This document shows positions 8,096 through 16,387 of a DNA stretch of 37,508 nucleotides, in pieces (within the stretch, counting starts at the first letter, position 1; the number at the start of each line of letters is the position of its first letter). The translations under genes and the position numbers were made by a program. The DNA comes from an uncultured Oscillospiraceae bacterium (GTDB taxonomy: Bacteria; Bacillota; Clostridia; Oscillospirales; Oscillospiraceae), in assembly GCA_910585815.1 (NCBI GenBank), contig CAJUFJ010000033.1, positions 1 to 37,508 on the forward strand. Direction: 5' to 3'. The notes beneath the pieces were generated by a model. That model had not been told where the DNA came from and did no database searches. It saw nothing but the letters and a program-made list of their open reading frames with translations.

Positions 8096-9205
8096 CTAGC
8101 TCCTGGCAGGGCCGACGGAGCGGCCCAGATAAATCTCCGGGGCCAGGACATAGGTATAGCCCAAGTCGTCGCAGTCCCGGTTGCGGATCATCCGCATCAG
8201 CCGGGAGGCCACCTCCCGACCGATCCGGCAGCCCTGGTGGATGGAACAGGTGACACCCTCCGTCTCCCAGTCCTCGTTGGAGTAGTCGAAGCACACCAGG
8301 GAGCAGTCCTCGGGCACCCGCCGTCCCTGCTTCTCCAGCACCTGCCGCACCATCCGATAGATCATGTAGTTGCAGCAGACCACGGCGGTGCACTGGGGCA
8401 GGCGCTTGAGGAAGCGGTCGATGGAGCGGACAAAGCTGGGGTCGTGGGCCTCGTTGGAGACACACCACTTGGTGTAGTCGTCCTGATACTCCACCCCGTT
8501 TTTCTGGAGGGTGGCCGCCATTCCCTGAAACTTCTCGATGCTCTGGTAGTTGTCCGAGACGAAGATGCCCGCGATATTCCGGTGGCCCTGGCGGATCAGC
8601 AGGCCGATGAGCTCCTCGGCGCACCGCAGGTCGTTGACCACCACCCGGGGGCATTTCAGGTTGCGGTAGTAGTTGTTGTAAAAAATCACGGGGATGCGCT
8701 TCTGATAGATTTTCTGGTAGCAGTCCAGATTGGGGTTGAGCAGGCTGGCCTTCACGCCGTCCACAATAAAGCCCTGAAAGCCCTGGTTGATAACGGTCTG
8801 GAGGCAGTGGCGCTCGTTGGAAAATTTGTTGTCGGTGAGAAAGGTCCGCAAATCCACCTGGTCGGGGGGCAGGATGCTGCGGATGCCCTCCATCAGGCTG
8901 GAATTGGCGTTGCCGTCCTGGCCCTGGAGAATCAGGCCGATTTTCAGCTTTCCGCCGCTGCCCCCCAGCTCCCAGGACAGGGCGGCCTCCTTGTTGATAT
9001 AGGTGCCGCTGCCCTTCACCCGGCGGAGCAGGCCCTCCCGGGTCAGGTGCTCCAGAGCCCGGCGCACCGTCTCCCGGCTGACAGCCAGCTTCCGGCACAG
9101 GGTATGCTCCGAGGGGATTTTTGTGCTGCTGGAAAACTTGTTTTCCTCGATATAGGCCCGCACCCAGAGGTAGACCAGCTCCGCTTTTCCGTCCAGCTCC
9201 TTCAT
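8096..9205 (-). CDS. AraR-type GntR regulator with LacI-like ligand domain
   Basis: This 369-residue transcription factor has an N-terminal GntR winged helix (about residues 8-75, with KIPSEHTLCRKLAVSRETVRRALEHL and KGSGTYI split by one turn) joined to a periplasmic-binding-protein-like domain of the LacI/AraR group (about 85-365: KIGLILQG, HRNIAGIFVSDNY, LVCFDYSNEDW). The chimeric architecture is that of Bacillus subtilis AraR, a repressor released by a sugar. ATG 9205 follows GGGAGGG. It is embedded between the sulfatase and its maturating enzyme in the same transcript, so it most likely represses this operon and answers to the imported or desulfated compound. A candidate operator lies over the -10 of tctC at 13731-13751. 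The ligand is unknown; the C-terminal domain hints at a carbohydrate or similar polar molecule. Confidence 0.92.
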   Translation of the reverse strand: MKELDGKAELVYLWVRAYIEENKFSSSTKIPSEHTLCRKLAVSRETVRRALEHLTREGLLRRVKGSGTYINKEAALSWELGGSGGKLKIGLILQGQDGNANSSLMEGIRSILPPDQVDLRTFLTDNKFSNERHCLQTVINQGFQGFIVDGVKASLLNPNLDCYQKIYQKRIPVIFYNNYYRNLKCPRVVVNDLRCAEELIGLLIRQGHRNIAGIFVSDNYQSIEKFQGMAATLQKNGVEYQDDYTKWCVSNEAHDPSFVRSIDRFLKRLPQCTAVVCCNYMIYRMVRQVLEKQGRRVPEDCSLVCFDYSNEDWETEGVTCSIHQGCRIGREVASRLMRMIRNRDCDDLGYTYVLAPEIYLGRSVGPARS

Positions 9206-9235
9206 AGCGCCCTCCCTGGCGTCGCCACGGCGCCC

Positions 9236-10588
9236 TCAGTCGGTGATGAGGGGCCGGGTTCCCTCCGCCCGCTGAATCCAGTCCAGCAGCCGCGCCCGCA
9301 GCTCCTCCTTCACCTGGACATAGGCCGGGTCGGCCACCACGTTGTTCAGCTGGTGGGGGTCCTTCTCCATGTCGTATAGGAAGTCGTCGGCGTACCGGTC
9401 GGCCGCCGCCGCCGCCCCGCCGTTGACGCCGGGGGCGTAGACGGAGTAGGTATACCGGGCCGTGCGGATGCACCGGCCCACCCGGCTCTCGGAGATCTGC
9501 GCGAAGACCTCGTTGGGTCTATTATCGTCCTTTTTCTCCACCACGTCAAGGAGATTTTCCCCGATCATGGCGTCGCCCACGTCTACGCCGGCCAGGGCCA
9601 GAATGGTCTTGGGCAGGCTGGCGGTGCTCACCAGCTCCTCCACCGCCACGCCCCCCTTGAAGGGTCCGCCGGCGATGACCAGGGGCACATGGAGGGCTGC
9701 GTCGTGGCAGGAGCGCTTGTAGTCGTCGTAGCCGTTGAGGTGGGAATCCCGGTTGCGGGTGAGGAAGTGGGAGCCGTGGTCGGAGGCGAAGATGATTACC
9801 GTGTTTTCATACAGCCCCTCCTCCTTCAGTCTGGCCACCAGACGGCCTAGGTTCTCGTCCAGACTGGAGCACTGGCCCAGGTAGTCGGGGTACTCCTCCG
9901 CCGCGTTGCCTCCCAGGACCTTCAGGTCCTCCGGGAGGACGAAGTCCTTAAACCGCTCCTTGGAGCCCTCCGGGCCCTCATAGTGCTTGCGGTCGTTCTG
10001 GTGGTGGGGCTCAATCTGGGAGATGGTCATGAAGAAGGGCCTTTTGCCGTCGTACTGGTCGAAGAACTCCAGGGCCATGTCGTTGATGCAGTCGGCTCGG
10101 TAGCCCTTGAAATCGATGCGCCGGTCGTTCTCGTCGAAGACGAAGCCGTCGTAGCCGTGGGAGGTGAACTCCAGCACGTCGGCGGTGCGCCAGAAGCCGG
10201 TGTAGCCCCCCCGCAGCTCCCGGGGGATGGCGGTAACGGTGTGGTCGATTACAGGGGGCTTCTCCAGCTCCCCATCGCTGGCCAGGTGCCACTTGCCGAT
10301 GTAGGCGGTCTCATAGCCCGCCTCCTCGATATAATTACCCAGGGTCTTCACCCCGGCGGGCAGCATGATGTTGTTGCGGAAGCAACCGGTCTCGGTGGGC
10401 CACTTGCCCGTCTGGAACAGGGCCCGGCAGGGGCCGCACACCGGCTGGGGGGAAAAGGCGTTGTCAAACTTGACCCCCTCCCGGGCCAGCTGGTCCAGGT
10501 TGGGCGTGATGTCCAGGGGCTGGCCGAAGCAGCCGCAGGTGTCCCACCGCTGCTGGTCGGTAAAGTAGAAAATAATGTTGTTGGGCAT
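9236..10588 (-). CDS. Cytoplasmic Cys-type S1 sulfatase
   Basis: This 450-residue arylsulfatase-family enzyme hydrolyses a sulfate ester (or, less often, a phosphonate or phosphate ester in this superfamily). Metal ligand D11 lies in FYFTDQQRWDT. The active-site signature C-x-P-x-R is C51-G-P-C54-R55 (QPVCGPCRALFQTGKWPTE), so C51 is the residue to be oxidised to formylglycine. K99/H101 (IGKWHL) and D270/H271 (FASDHGSHF) are the usual catalytic and metal positions. The protein begins MPNNIIFYFTDQQ with no signal peptide or membrane anchor, so it acts inside the cell. It is preceded by GAAGGAGGA and starts 3 bases after the tctA stop. The transporter upstream and the maturase downstream support uptake of an intact sulfated compound. 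I cannot tell whether that is a sulfated sugar, aryl sulfate or sterol sulfate. Confidence 0.95.
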   Translation of the reverse strand: MPNNIIFYFTDQQRWDTCGCFGQPLDITPNLDQLAREGVKFDNAFSPQPVCGPCRALFQTGKWPTETGCFRNNIMLPAGVKTLGNYIEEAGYETAYIGKWHLASDGELEKPPVIDHTVTAIPRELRGGYTGFWRTADVLEFTSHGYDGFVFDENDRRIDFKGYRADCINDMALEFFDQYDGKRPFFMTISQIEPHHQNDRKHYEGPEGSKERFKDFVLPEDLKVLGGNAAEEYPDYLGQCSSLDENLGRLVARLKEEGLYENTVIIFASDHGSHFLTRNRDSHLNGYDDYKRSCHDAALHVPLVIAGGPFKGGVAVEELVSTASLPKTILALAGVDVGDAMIGENLLDVVEKKDDNRPNEVFAQISESRVGRCIRTARYTYSVYAPGVNGGAAAAADRYADDFLYDMEKDPHQLNNVVADPAYVQVKEELRARLLDWIQRAEGTRPLITD

Positions 10589-10591
10589 TTG

Positions 10592-12094
10592 TCAGTCCTC
10601 CTTCTGTGCGGCGGCCTTTCGCTCCTTTATTTTGCCACGGACAATGGTGCCCACCGCCGCCACGATGAGGACCAGGAAGATGATGCAGTACACGCTGCTG
10701 AAGAAGATGCGGGGGCTGCCGTTGGAGATAAGCAGGGCCCGGCGGAAGTTGGTCTCGGTCATGCTGCCCAGCACCAGGCCCAGCAGAATGGGCACGGGAG
10801 GCAGCTCCAGCTTGCGCAGAATCCAGGCCAGCGCGCCGAAAATCAGGGCCACGCCCACATCGAAATAGTTCTCATTGACGGAGTAGGCCCCGGCAAAGCA
10901 GAAGATTACAATGATGGGGGTAAGGATCTCCTGAGGGATGGACACCACCTTGGCAAAGAGGGTGGTGAGGAATTTCCCCTGGAGGCACATGAACACATTC
11001 ACCAGGATCAGGCCCAGCATGATGGCGTACATAATGTCCCCCTGGGTGGTGAACAGGCTCAGGCCGGGGTTCAGGCCGTTGATCATCAGGGCGGAGAGCA
11101 TAATGGCCACGGTGCCGTCGCCGGGGATGCCCAGGGTGAGCAGGGGAATCAGTGTCGCGCCGGTGACGGCGTTGTTGGCCGACTCGGCGGCGGCGATGCC
11201 CTCCACCGAGCCGTGGCCGAACTCCTCCGGGTGCTTGGACATGTTCTTTGCGGTGTTGTAGCTGAACCAGGAGGCCTCAGAGGCCCCGGTGCCTGGGATA
11301 ATGCCCACCATCACGCCGATGATGGAGGAGATCAGCACCGGCCGGGCCATGCGCTTATACTCCGCCTTGGTGATAACGCCGTCGTCCTTAATCTGGGTGG
11401 TGTCCAGGTTGAGCCGGTCCAGCCGCCGCTCCGCCTTGGCCATAATCTCCACCAGGGCGAACAGGCCGATGAGGCAGATGGCCAGGTCCAGGCCCAGGTA
11501 AAGCCGGGAGATGCCGAAGGTAAAGCGGTCATAGCTGGTCATAGGGTCGGAACCCACACAGGAGATGAGCAGGCCCAGACAGGCGGAGATAAGGCCCTTA
11601 ATCATGCTCTTGCCCGACACGCCGGCGATGATGGTCAGGCCGAAGACGCAGACCATAAAGTACTCCGCCGTGCCCAGCTGGGCAGCCACCTTGGCTACCT
11701 GGGGACCCAGGAACAGGAGCATCAGGGCAGAGAACACCCCGCCGAAGGTGGAGGCGTACAGGGCGATTTTCAGCGCCGCCTTGGTGCGGCCCTGCTCTGA
11801 GAGCGGATGCCCGTCCAGCATGGTGGCCGCCGCGTGGGGGGTGCCGGGGGTGTTGATGAGGATGGCGGACACACTGCCGCCGTAGCCGCCGGCGCAGTAG
11901 ATGCCCAGCAGGAACATCATGCCGGGGATAGCCATCATGGAGTAGGTGACGGGCAGGAACAAAATCACGCACAGGATGACGCTCAGGCCGGGGATGGCCG
12001 CGAAAACCGAGCCGATGAACACGCCTATGTTGATCCAAAGGATATTTTCCAGGGTGAACAGCAGGCCGGTGGCCGGGATGATATGCTGCAACAT
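10592..12094 (-). CDS. tctA: TctA-type large membrane subunit of a tripartite tricarboxylate transporter
   Basis: This is the 500-residue, roughly 12-helix permease of the TTT family (TctA, DUF112). Two conserved repeats are visible: GGYGGSVSAILINTPGTPHAAATMLDG near residue 70, and the matching second-half segment GIIPGTGASEASWFSYNTAKN near 265, with LTLGIPGDGTVAIM near 320. ATG 12094 follows AAGGAGGGGG. TTT systems are secondary transporters that bring in carboxylates and other organic anions using an extracytoplasmic binding protein. Here the neighbouring sulfatase suggests an organosulfate as cargo, which would be a departure from the di- and tricarboxylates for which the family is named. 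It is co-transcribed with tctB upstream and the sulfatase downstream. Confidence 0.96.
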   Translation of the reverse strand: MLQHIIPATGLLFTLENILWINIGVFIGSVFAAIPGLSVILCVILFLPVTYSMMAIPGMMFLLGIYCAGGYGGSVSAILINTPGTPHAAATMLDGHPLSEQGRTKAALKIALYASTFGGVFSALMLLFLGPQVAKVAAQLGTAEYFMVCVFGLTIIAGVSGKSMIKGLISACLGLLISCVGSDPMTSYDRFTFGISRLYLGLDLAICLIGLFALVEIMAKAERRLDRLNLDTTQIKDDGVITKAEYKRMARPVLISSIIGVMVGIIPGTGASEASWFSYNTAKNMSKHPEEFGHGSVEGIAAAESANNAVTGATLIPLLTLGIPGDGTVAIMLSALMINGLNPGLSLFTTQGDIMYAIMLGLILVNVFMCLQGKFLTTLFAKVVSIPQEILTPIIVIFCFAGAYSVNENYFDVGVALIFGALAWILRKLELPPVPILLGLVLGSMTETNFRRALLISNGSPRIFFSSVYCIIFLVLIVAAVGTIVRGKIKERKAAAQKED

Positions 12095-12109
12095 AAGCCT
12101 TCCCCCTCC

Positions 12110-12625
12110 TTAAAAGTCCACGCCCAGGGCGAAGCGGAAGGCAGCCCAGATGGCCACCGCCAGCACCAGGGTAATCACATAGTAGGACTTCTTCCGGCAC
12201 CGGAAGTAGAGCAGAAAGCCCAGGCAGCAGAAGACCGCGCCCACCACAAACAGGCCGGTGAGCCTGCTGAGCAGCCAGGTGCCCACCAGAATGGCCAGAA
12301 TCACCAGGGCCTTCATCTCCACCTGAACATTGATGACCTTCCAGTTCAGAGGCTGCTTGGTGGCCAGCTTATACAGCTCCTTGCCCACCAGCATGGCACA
12401 GCAGAGCATCATCACCACCATCAGCAGCGTGGGGAAGGCCCGGCCGTTGACCACGTCCTTTTCAGAAATCGCCACCTGGTCGGGCATCACCAGCAAAACG
12501 CCAAGGGCAACGAGGAAAAATAACACACCAGTAACCAAATCTATGGGAATCCGAATCTCTTTCTCATGCAGCTTCCGGCCCCAGGCATCCATGCGGCCGT
12601 TGAACTGCTCCACCCATTTACTCAT
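12110..12625 (-). CDS. tctB: TctB-type small membrane subunit
   Basis: This 171-residue TctB-family protein has four predicted membrane helices (about residues 28-46, 63-82, 105-125 and 145-165) after an amphipathic basic N-terminus. It completes the TTT transporter with TctA. ATG 12625 is preceded by an almost perfect AAAGGAGGTC ribosome binding site. The gene is separated from tctC by 81 bases that contain a terminator-like hairpin, so its expression is probably lower than that of the binding protein. The family is short and poorly conserved, and gene order is part of the evidence. Confidence 0.9.
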   Translation of the reverse strand: MSKWVEQFNGRMDAWGRKLHEKEIRIPIDLVTGVLFFLVALGVLLVMPDQVAISEKDVVNGRAFPTLLMVVMMLCCAMLVGKELYKLATKQPLNWKVINVQVEMKALVILAILVGTWLLSRLTGLFVVGAVFCCLGFLLYFRCRKKSYYVITLVLAVAIWAAFRFALGVDF

Positions 12626-12648
12626 GGGGGGACCTCCTTTCCTGATTC

Positions 12649-12689
12649 AAAAAGGGGAATGGGCGGGATTCCTCCCGATCCCATTCCCC
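12649..12689 (-). terminator. Partial terminator between tctC and tctB
   Basis: Read on the minus strand, a long stem built from GGGGAATGGG and CCCATTCCCC, with an inner GGGAG/TTCCC pairing, is directly followed by TTTTT. It sits in the 81-base gap after the binding-protein gene. In solute-binding-protein operons such a site commonly lets most transcripts stop after the binding protein. Here the rest of the operon has no other visible promoter, so read-through is expected. Confidence 0.7.
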
Positions 12690-12706
12690 GCACTGTGGTA
12701 CTCAGA

Positions 12707-13672
12707 TCAGCCGGCAACGATGTCCTTGTACTCGTTGACGATGTTCTTTACGTTTTCAACGTGGGCCTCCACGTCCTTCACGGACATGGTGTCCACCTCC
12801 AGCAGCATGGTGCCATGCAGCCAGTCAGCAACCTCCTGGTCGGCCAGAATCTTGCCATAGAGCTCCTTCAGCTCCTTCACCTTGGCCTCGTCGGTGCCGG
12901 CTCGGGCCATGACGAAGCAGCGGTTGCGGAAGTAGGGGTAGCCGTGCTGGCCCACGCCCTCTACGCCGGCGAAGGGGCCGTTGGCGATGTCGTTCTCGTC
13001 GAAGGCGCAAACCACGGTGACGCCGTTCTGCTGGAAGGTCTCCAGAATCTGAGACTGGTGGGAGACGGCGAACTGGGTCTCGCCACGGGCCACAGCCTGG
13101 GCGGCCTCGGCAGCGGACTGGTAGGGGGTGAGCTTCAGCTTGTCGCCGGCGCCCATGGAGCCGAACAGAGCGGCGGCCAGGAAGGCCTCGGAGCTGGTGG
13201 CGCCGTTGACGGCCACGCTGATCTCGTTGCCCGCCTCCACATAGGCCTTCAGGTCGGCGATGTTCTTGATATTCAGCTCGGCATCGGCGGACAGGACGAA
13301 GATGGAGGAATACAGGTTCTCCACAAAGACAAAGTCCTCATAGCCGAATTGCATCTTGCTGGGGTCCAGGATGGAGGTGATGGACAGCAGACCCTCGCCC
13401 ACGAATACCAGCTCGGTGGCGTTGGCCTTGGTGTCGGCCACCCAGGTGTTCACGGTGGCGGCGTCGCCCTTGATGGCCTCGGCCACCAGGGTGATGGTGT
13501 CGGAATATTCGGTGGACTTGGTGGCGGCCTGCTGGCTCACCATGGCGGCCACGCCGGAGGGGGCCCAGGGGCAGGTGACCTTCCAGGTGGCGTTTTTCTT
13601 GCCGCCGCAGGAGGCGAGCAGAGCCACGCACATGGCGCCAACAAGGGCAAGGCTGAGAATTCTCTTTTTCAT
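12707..13672 (-). CDS. tctC: TctC-type substrate-binding lipoprotein
   Basis: This 321-residue extracytoplasmic solute receptor belongs to the TTT family. The N-terminus is a lipoprotein signal peptide with lipobox LLASC (Cys near residue 21), followed by a two-lobed binding domain that opens WKVTCPWAPSGVAAMVSQQAA, the usual place of the PfPAGG-like ligand loop of this family. Here that loop reads WAPSGVAA. ATG 13672 follows AAAAAGGAGT. It is the first gene of the seven-gene operon, and would deliver the substrate to TctA/TctB. Ligand class cannot be read directly; the operon points to a sulfated or other anionic compound. Confidence 0.94.
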   Translation of the reverse strand: MKKRILSLALVGAMCVALLASCGGKKNATWKVTCPWAPSGVAAMVSQQAATKSTEYSDTITLVAEAIKGDAATVNTWVADTKANATELVFVGEGLLSITSILDPSKMQFGYEDFVFVENLYSSIFVLSADAELNIKNIADLKAYVEAGNEISVAVNGATSSEAFLAAALFGSMGAGDKLKLTPYQSAAEAAQAVARGETQFAVSHQSQILETFQQNGVTVVCAFDENDIANGPFAGVEGVGQHGYPYFRNRCFVMARAGTDEAKVKELKELYGKILADQEVADWLHGTMLLEVDTMSVKDVEAHVENVKNIVNEYKDIVAG

Positions 13673-13730
13673 GATTAGACTCCTTTTTCGTTTTTTTCAG
13701 GTGCGGCCAATGTCGCTCCTCGCCGCATCT

Positions 13731-13770
13731 GTGGTATTTTTACTGTACCACGCGGCCGGACGGTTCGCAA
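13731..13770 (-). promoter_or_regulatory. Candidate promoter and overlapping operator of the tct-sulfatase operon
   Basis: On the minus strand TTGCGA (13770-13765) and TACAGT (13747-13742) are 17 bases apart, each a 4/6 SigA match, about 70 bases upstream of tctC. A 21-bp inverted repeat, GTGGTA-N9-TACCAC at 13731-13751, covers the -10 element. Its position fits a repressor site, most simply for the AraR-type regulator encoded in the operon. Both calls are by eye. Confidence 0.4.
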
Positions 13771-13896
13771 CATCTTTTTTGTGGAAATATGGAAAGTTGT
13801 ATGGTTGTTGTCCTTGTTACGAAAACCTGTCTGAAAAGTTCGCAGTTTTCATGTGTTTTATACAAAATATCAAGCCCGGTATAGGCAGGACTGGCA

Positions 13897-13935
13897 GAAA
13901 AACCGCCCTGGAATCAGCTCGATTCTAGGGCGGTT
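13897..13935 (-). terminator. Intrinsic terminator of the liv operon
   Basis: On the minus strand, just after livF, AACCGCCCTAGAATC pairs with GATTCCAGGGCGGTT around a short loop and is followed by TTTC. The long stem and T-rich end mark the 3' end of the large operon that begins at 22313. Confidence 0.8.
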
Positions 13936-13941
13936 CGGATT

Positions 13942-14664
13942 TTATTTTGCTCCCAGGTAGTCCTCCTGGATGGAGGGGTCGTTGAGCAGCTCTCTGCTCT
14001 GTCCCTCCCGGATGATCTGGCCTGTCTTCATCACATAGGCGCGATGGGATACTTCCAGGGCCAGATAAGCATTTTGTTCAACCAGAAGGATGGTTTGCCC
14101 AAACTCCTTGTTAATCCGGGTGATTTTGTTGAAAACTTCGTTGATAATAATGGGGGCCAGCCCCAGGGACGGTTCGTCCAGACAGAGCAGTTTCGGTTTG
14201 GCCATCAGGGCGCGGCCGATGGCCAGCATCTGCTGCTCACCGCCGGACAGGGTGCCCGCCTGCTGGTTAATTCTCTCGCTCAGACGGGGAAAGAGCGCCA
14301 TGACATCATCCAGTTCCTTCTGGATTTCCTCCTTGGATGTTTGCAGGTAAGCGCCCAGCACCAGATTTTCCCGCACCGTCAGGTTGGGAAAGATGCGCCG
14401 CCCTTCCGGGACCAGGGAAATGCCCTTGGCAACCGCCAAATGGGCCTTGGCGGGGAGAGGCTCGCCCTGAAAACGGATGGAGCCGCCTCTGTAATCCTTA
14501 TCTGCGGCAATAGTACGCATCAAGGTGGATTTTCCGGCGCCGTTGCTGCCGATTACCGCAACAATTTCCCCCGGCTTCACGTGCATGGAGACACCCTGGA
14601 GCGCATGGATTCCTCCGTAGTATACTTGGAGATTTTCTACATCTAACATGTTATTGCTGCTCAT
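13942..14664 (-). CDS. livF: ABC transporter ATPase, LivF type
   Basis: This 240-residue ATPase belongs to the HAAT (branched-chain amino acid/amide) family. It has Walker A GSNGAGKST, a Q-loop region with SLVPEGRRIFPNLTVRENL typical of LivF, signature LSGGEQQM, Walker B LLCLDEPSLGLAP and H-loop ILLVEQNA. ATG 14664 follows GGAGAAG and overlaps the livG end by 14 bp; an upstream frame extension lies inside livG and has no ribosome binding site. It pairs with LivG to drive LivH/LivM. It is the last gene before the terminator at 13897-13935. Confidence 0.95.
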   Translation of the reverse strand: MSSNNMLDVENLQVYYGGIHALQGVSMHVKPGEIVAVIGSNGAGKSTLMRTIAADKDYRGGSIRFQGEPLPAKAHLAVAKGISLVPEGRRIFPNLTVRENLVLGAYLQTSKEEIQKELDDVMALFPRLSERINQQAGTLSGGEQQMLAIGRALMAKPKLLCLDEPSLGLAPIIINEVFNKITRINKEFGQTILLVEQNAYLALEVSHRAYVMKTGQIIREGQSRELLNDPSIQEDYLGAK

Positions 14665-15445
14665 CGTTCTTCTCCATTCTGCTTCCCAGGTAGGATTGGA
14701 TAACCTTCTCGTCGTTTTGTATATTCTGTGGAATATCAATCTTCAGCACTTTGCCCAGGTTCAGCACACAGATGCGGCTGCACAGATCAAAAACCAGATC
14801 GATATGGTGCTCAATGAGGATGATTGTCACCTGGAACCGCTTCTGCACATCGCGCAGCAGCCGGGCCAGCTCCACACATTCATCGTTGTTCATGCCCGCT
14901 GCCGGCTCATCCAGCAGCAGGAGCTGAGGGGAGGTGGCCAGTGCCCGGGCAATCTCCAGCTTACGCTGAAGGCCGTAGGCCAGATTGCCCGCCCGCATGC
15001 CGGCGTATTCGGTCAGACCGAAAATCTCCAGCATCTCCGCCGTCCTCCGCTTGACCTCAGCGTCCGCCCTGCGCACGCTGGGCAGGCCCAGGAGAGCCTC
15101 CAGGCGGGAATACATAGGGGTGCAGTGAAAGCCGATGTCGATATTTTCAGCCACAGACATTTTGGGAAAAAGACGGATGTTCTGGAAGGTGCGGCTGATG
15201 CCAGACCGGGCAATTTTGTCGGGGGACAGCTTGAGCAGGGATTTGCCCTTGAGCAGAATGTCGCCCTCCACCGGCGTGATGCTGCCGGTGATTACGTTAA
15301 AAATCGTTGTTTTACCTGCGCCGTTGGGGCCAATCAGGCCAAAGATCTCGCCCTCCTTCACGTCAAAGGACACATGATCCGACGCCCGCAGGCCGCCAAA
15401 CTGAACAGAGATGTCTTTCAGCTCAAAAAGTGTTTTATCAGCCAT
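14651..15445 (-). CDS. livG: ABC transporter ATPase, LivG type
   Basis: This 264-residue ATPase has Walker A GPNGAGKTT, the LivG hallmark ISRTFQNIRLFPKMSVAEN, a linker-type signature LAYGLQRKLEIARALA and Walker B LLLDEPAAGMN, all as in LivG. ATG 15445 follows AGGAGGG and overlaps the livM end by 8 bp. It forms the ATPase heterodimer with LivF. The preceding 33 codons of the same open frame overlap livM and are not used. Confidence 0.95.
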   Translation of the reverse strand: MADKTLFELKDISVQFGGLRASDHVSFDVKEGEIFGLIGPNGAGKTTIFNVITGSITPVEGDILLKGKSLLKLSPDKIARSGISRTFQNIRLFPKMSVAENIDIGFHCTPMYSRLEALLGLPSVRRADAEVKRRTAEMLEIFGLTEYAGMRAGNLAYGLQRKLEIARALATSPQLLLLDEPAAGMNNDECVELARLLRDVQKRFQVTIILIEHHIDLVFDLCSRICVLNLGKVLKIDIPQNIQNDEKVIQSYLGSRMEKNDEQQ

Positions 15446-16373
15446 CTTTTTTCCCTCCTGAAGGGCCAATGATGTCCTCTGCATGGTCCAGAATTTTCCC
15501 GCGGTTTTTGATCCGGGTGGGAAGCTTCCGGAACCACCCAACAATGCCCCGAATGGAGAACTCCTTATAACCCAGCAAGCCTTCCGGCTTGAACAGCATG
15601 ATGATTACGAACATAAGTCCATAAATGACCAGGCGCCACAGGGCAAACACGCGCAGCACCTCCGGGAAGATAATCAGGAGAGCCGCCGCAATCACAGGGC
15701 CGGTGATGGAGTTGGTCCCGCCGAACACGACCGCGGCCGTGAGGTCGGTGGACTTGGTGGATGTGAAGTTGGAGGGGTAGAGGCAGGTCATGTAGAAACC
15801 GAACAGGGCGCCGCCCACTCCGGTAAAGAAGGCGCTCAGGGCCAGGGACCAGAGCTTGGTTTTAACAGTATCAATCCCCATCATCTCCGCGGCAATTTCC
15901 TGCTGCTGAACGGCCACCAGGTTTTTGCCGTATTGGGACTTGGTGTAGTTGCGCAGCAGGAACAGACATACCACGACAAAGACCAGCACTACAGTGAAGG
16001 TGGTCTTTTTGGGGATACCGGTCAGACCCATGGCGCCGTTAATAACAGGGTAGATGTTGCTGGACAGCAGCCGGACCGTCTCGCCAAAGCCCAGCATGGC
16101 GATGGCGAAGCAGTCGCCGGTCAGCCGGTTTTTGATGGTGGGGACGCCGACAATCAAGCTGGACAGCGCGGCGATTACACCGCCCAGCAGGACGGCCAGA
16201 AGGAATGGGACATGCAGGTGCATATGCAGTACGGCGGCGGAATATCCGCCAATGGCCATGAATCCGGCATGGCCCATGGAAAACATGCCGGTAAAACCTG
16301 TCAGGAGGGTAAGACCGGACACGCAGATGATATTGATGCCAGCGACGGTGGCAATACTCAAGGCGTAATACAT
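15438..16373 (-). CDS. livM: ABC transporter permease, LivM type
   Basis: This 311-residue polytopic permease carries the family signature LLTGFTGMFSMGHAGFMAIGGYSAAVL (shown here in part: TGMFSMGHAGFMAIGGY) near residue 30, and the second conserved block LWSLALSAFFTGVGGALFG near residue 195. About nine or ten membrane helices are visible, with a short charged C-terminal tail (GPSGGKKDG). ATG 16373 follows AAAGGAGGGG. It forms the membrane channel with LivH. Confidence 0.95.
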   Translation of the reverse strand: MYYALSIATVAGINIICVSGLTLLTGFTGMFSMGHAGFMAIGGYSAAVLHMHLHVPFLLAVLLGGVIAALSSLIVGVPTIKNRLTGDCFAIAMLGFGETVRLLSSNIYPVINGAMGLTGIPKKTTFTVVLVFVVVCLFLLRNYTKSQYGKNLVAVQQQEIAAEMMGIDTVKTKLWSLALSAFFTGVGGALFGFYMTCLYPSNFTSTKSTDLTAAVVFGGTNSITGPVIAAALLIIFPEVLRVFALWRLVIYGLMFVIIMLFKPEGLLGYKEFSIRGIVGWFRKLPTRIKNRGKILDHAEDIIGPSGGKKDG

Positions 16374-16387
16374 TTCGTCCCCTCCTT

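Noticed and set aside
8096..9205. Plain LacI-family regulator
   Set aside because: The DNA-binding part is a GntR winged helix (SEHTLCRKLAVSRETVRRAL), not a LacI helix-turn-helix, so the AraR-type chimera is the right call.
8037..9473. Upstream extension of the sulfatase-maturating enzyme frame to 850 codons
   Set aside because: The extension overlaps the whole GntR/LacI regulator gene, is Pro/Gly/Arg-rich without domains, and the ATG at 8036 has a strong ribosome binding site and matches the family N-terminus.
9983..11800. 605-codon plus-strand open frame opposite the sulfatase and tctA
   Set aside because: It spans two well-defined minus-strand genes, is His/Gly/Gln-rich and has no recognisable domain or start signals.
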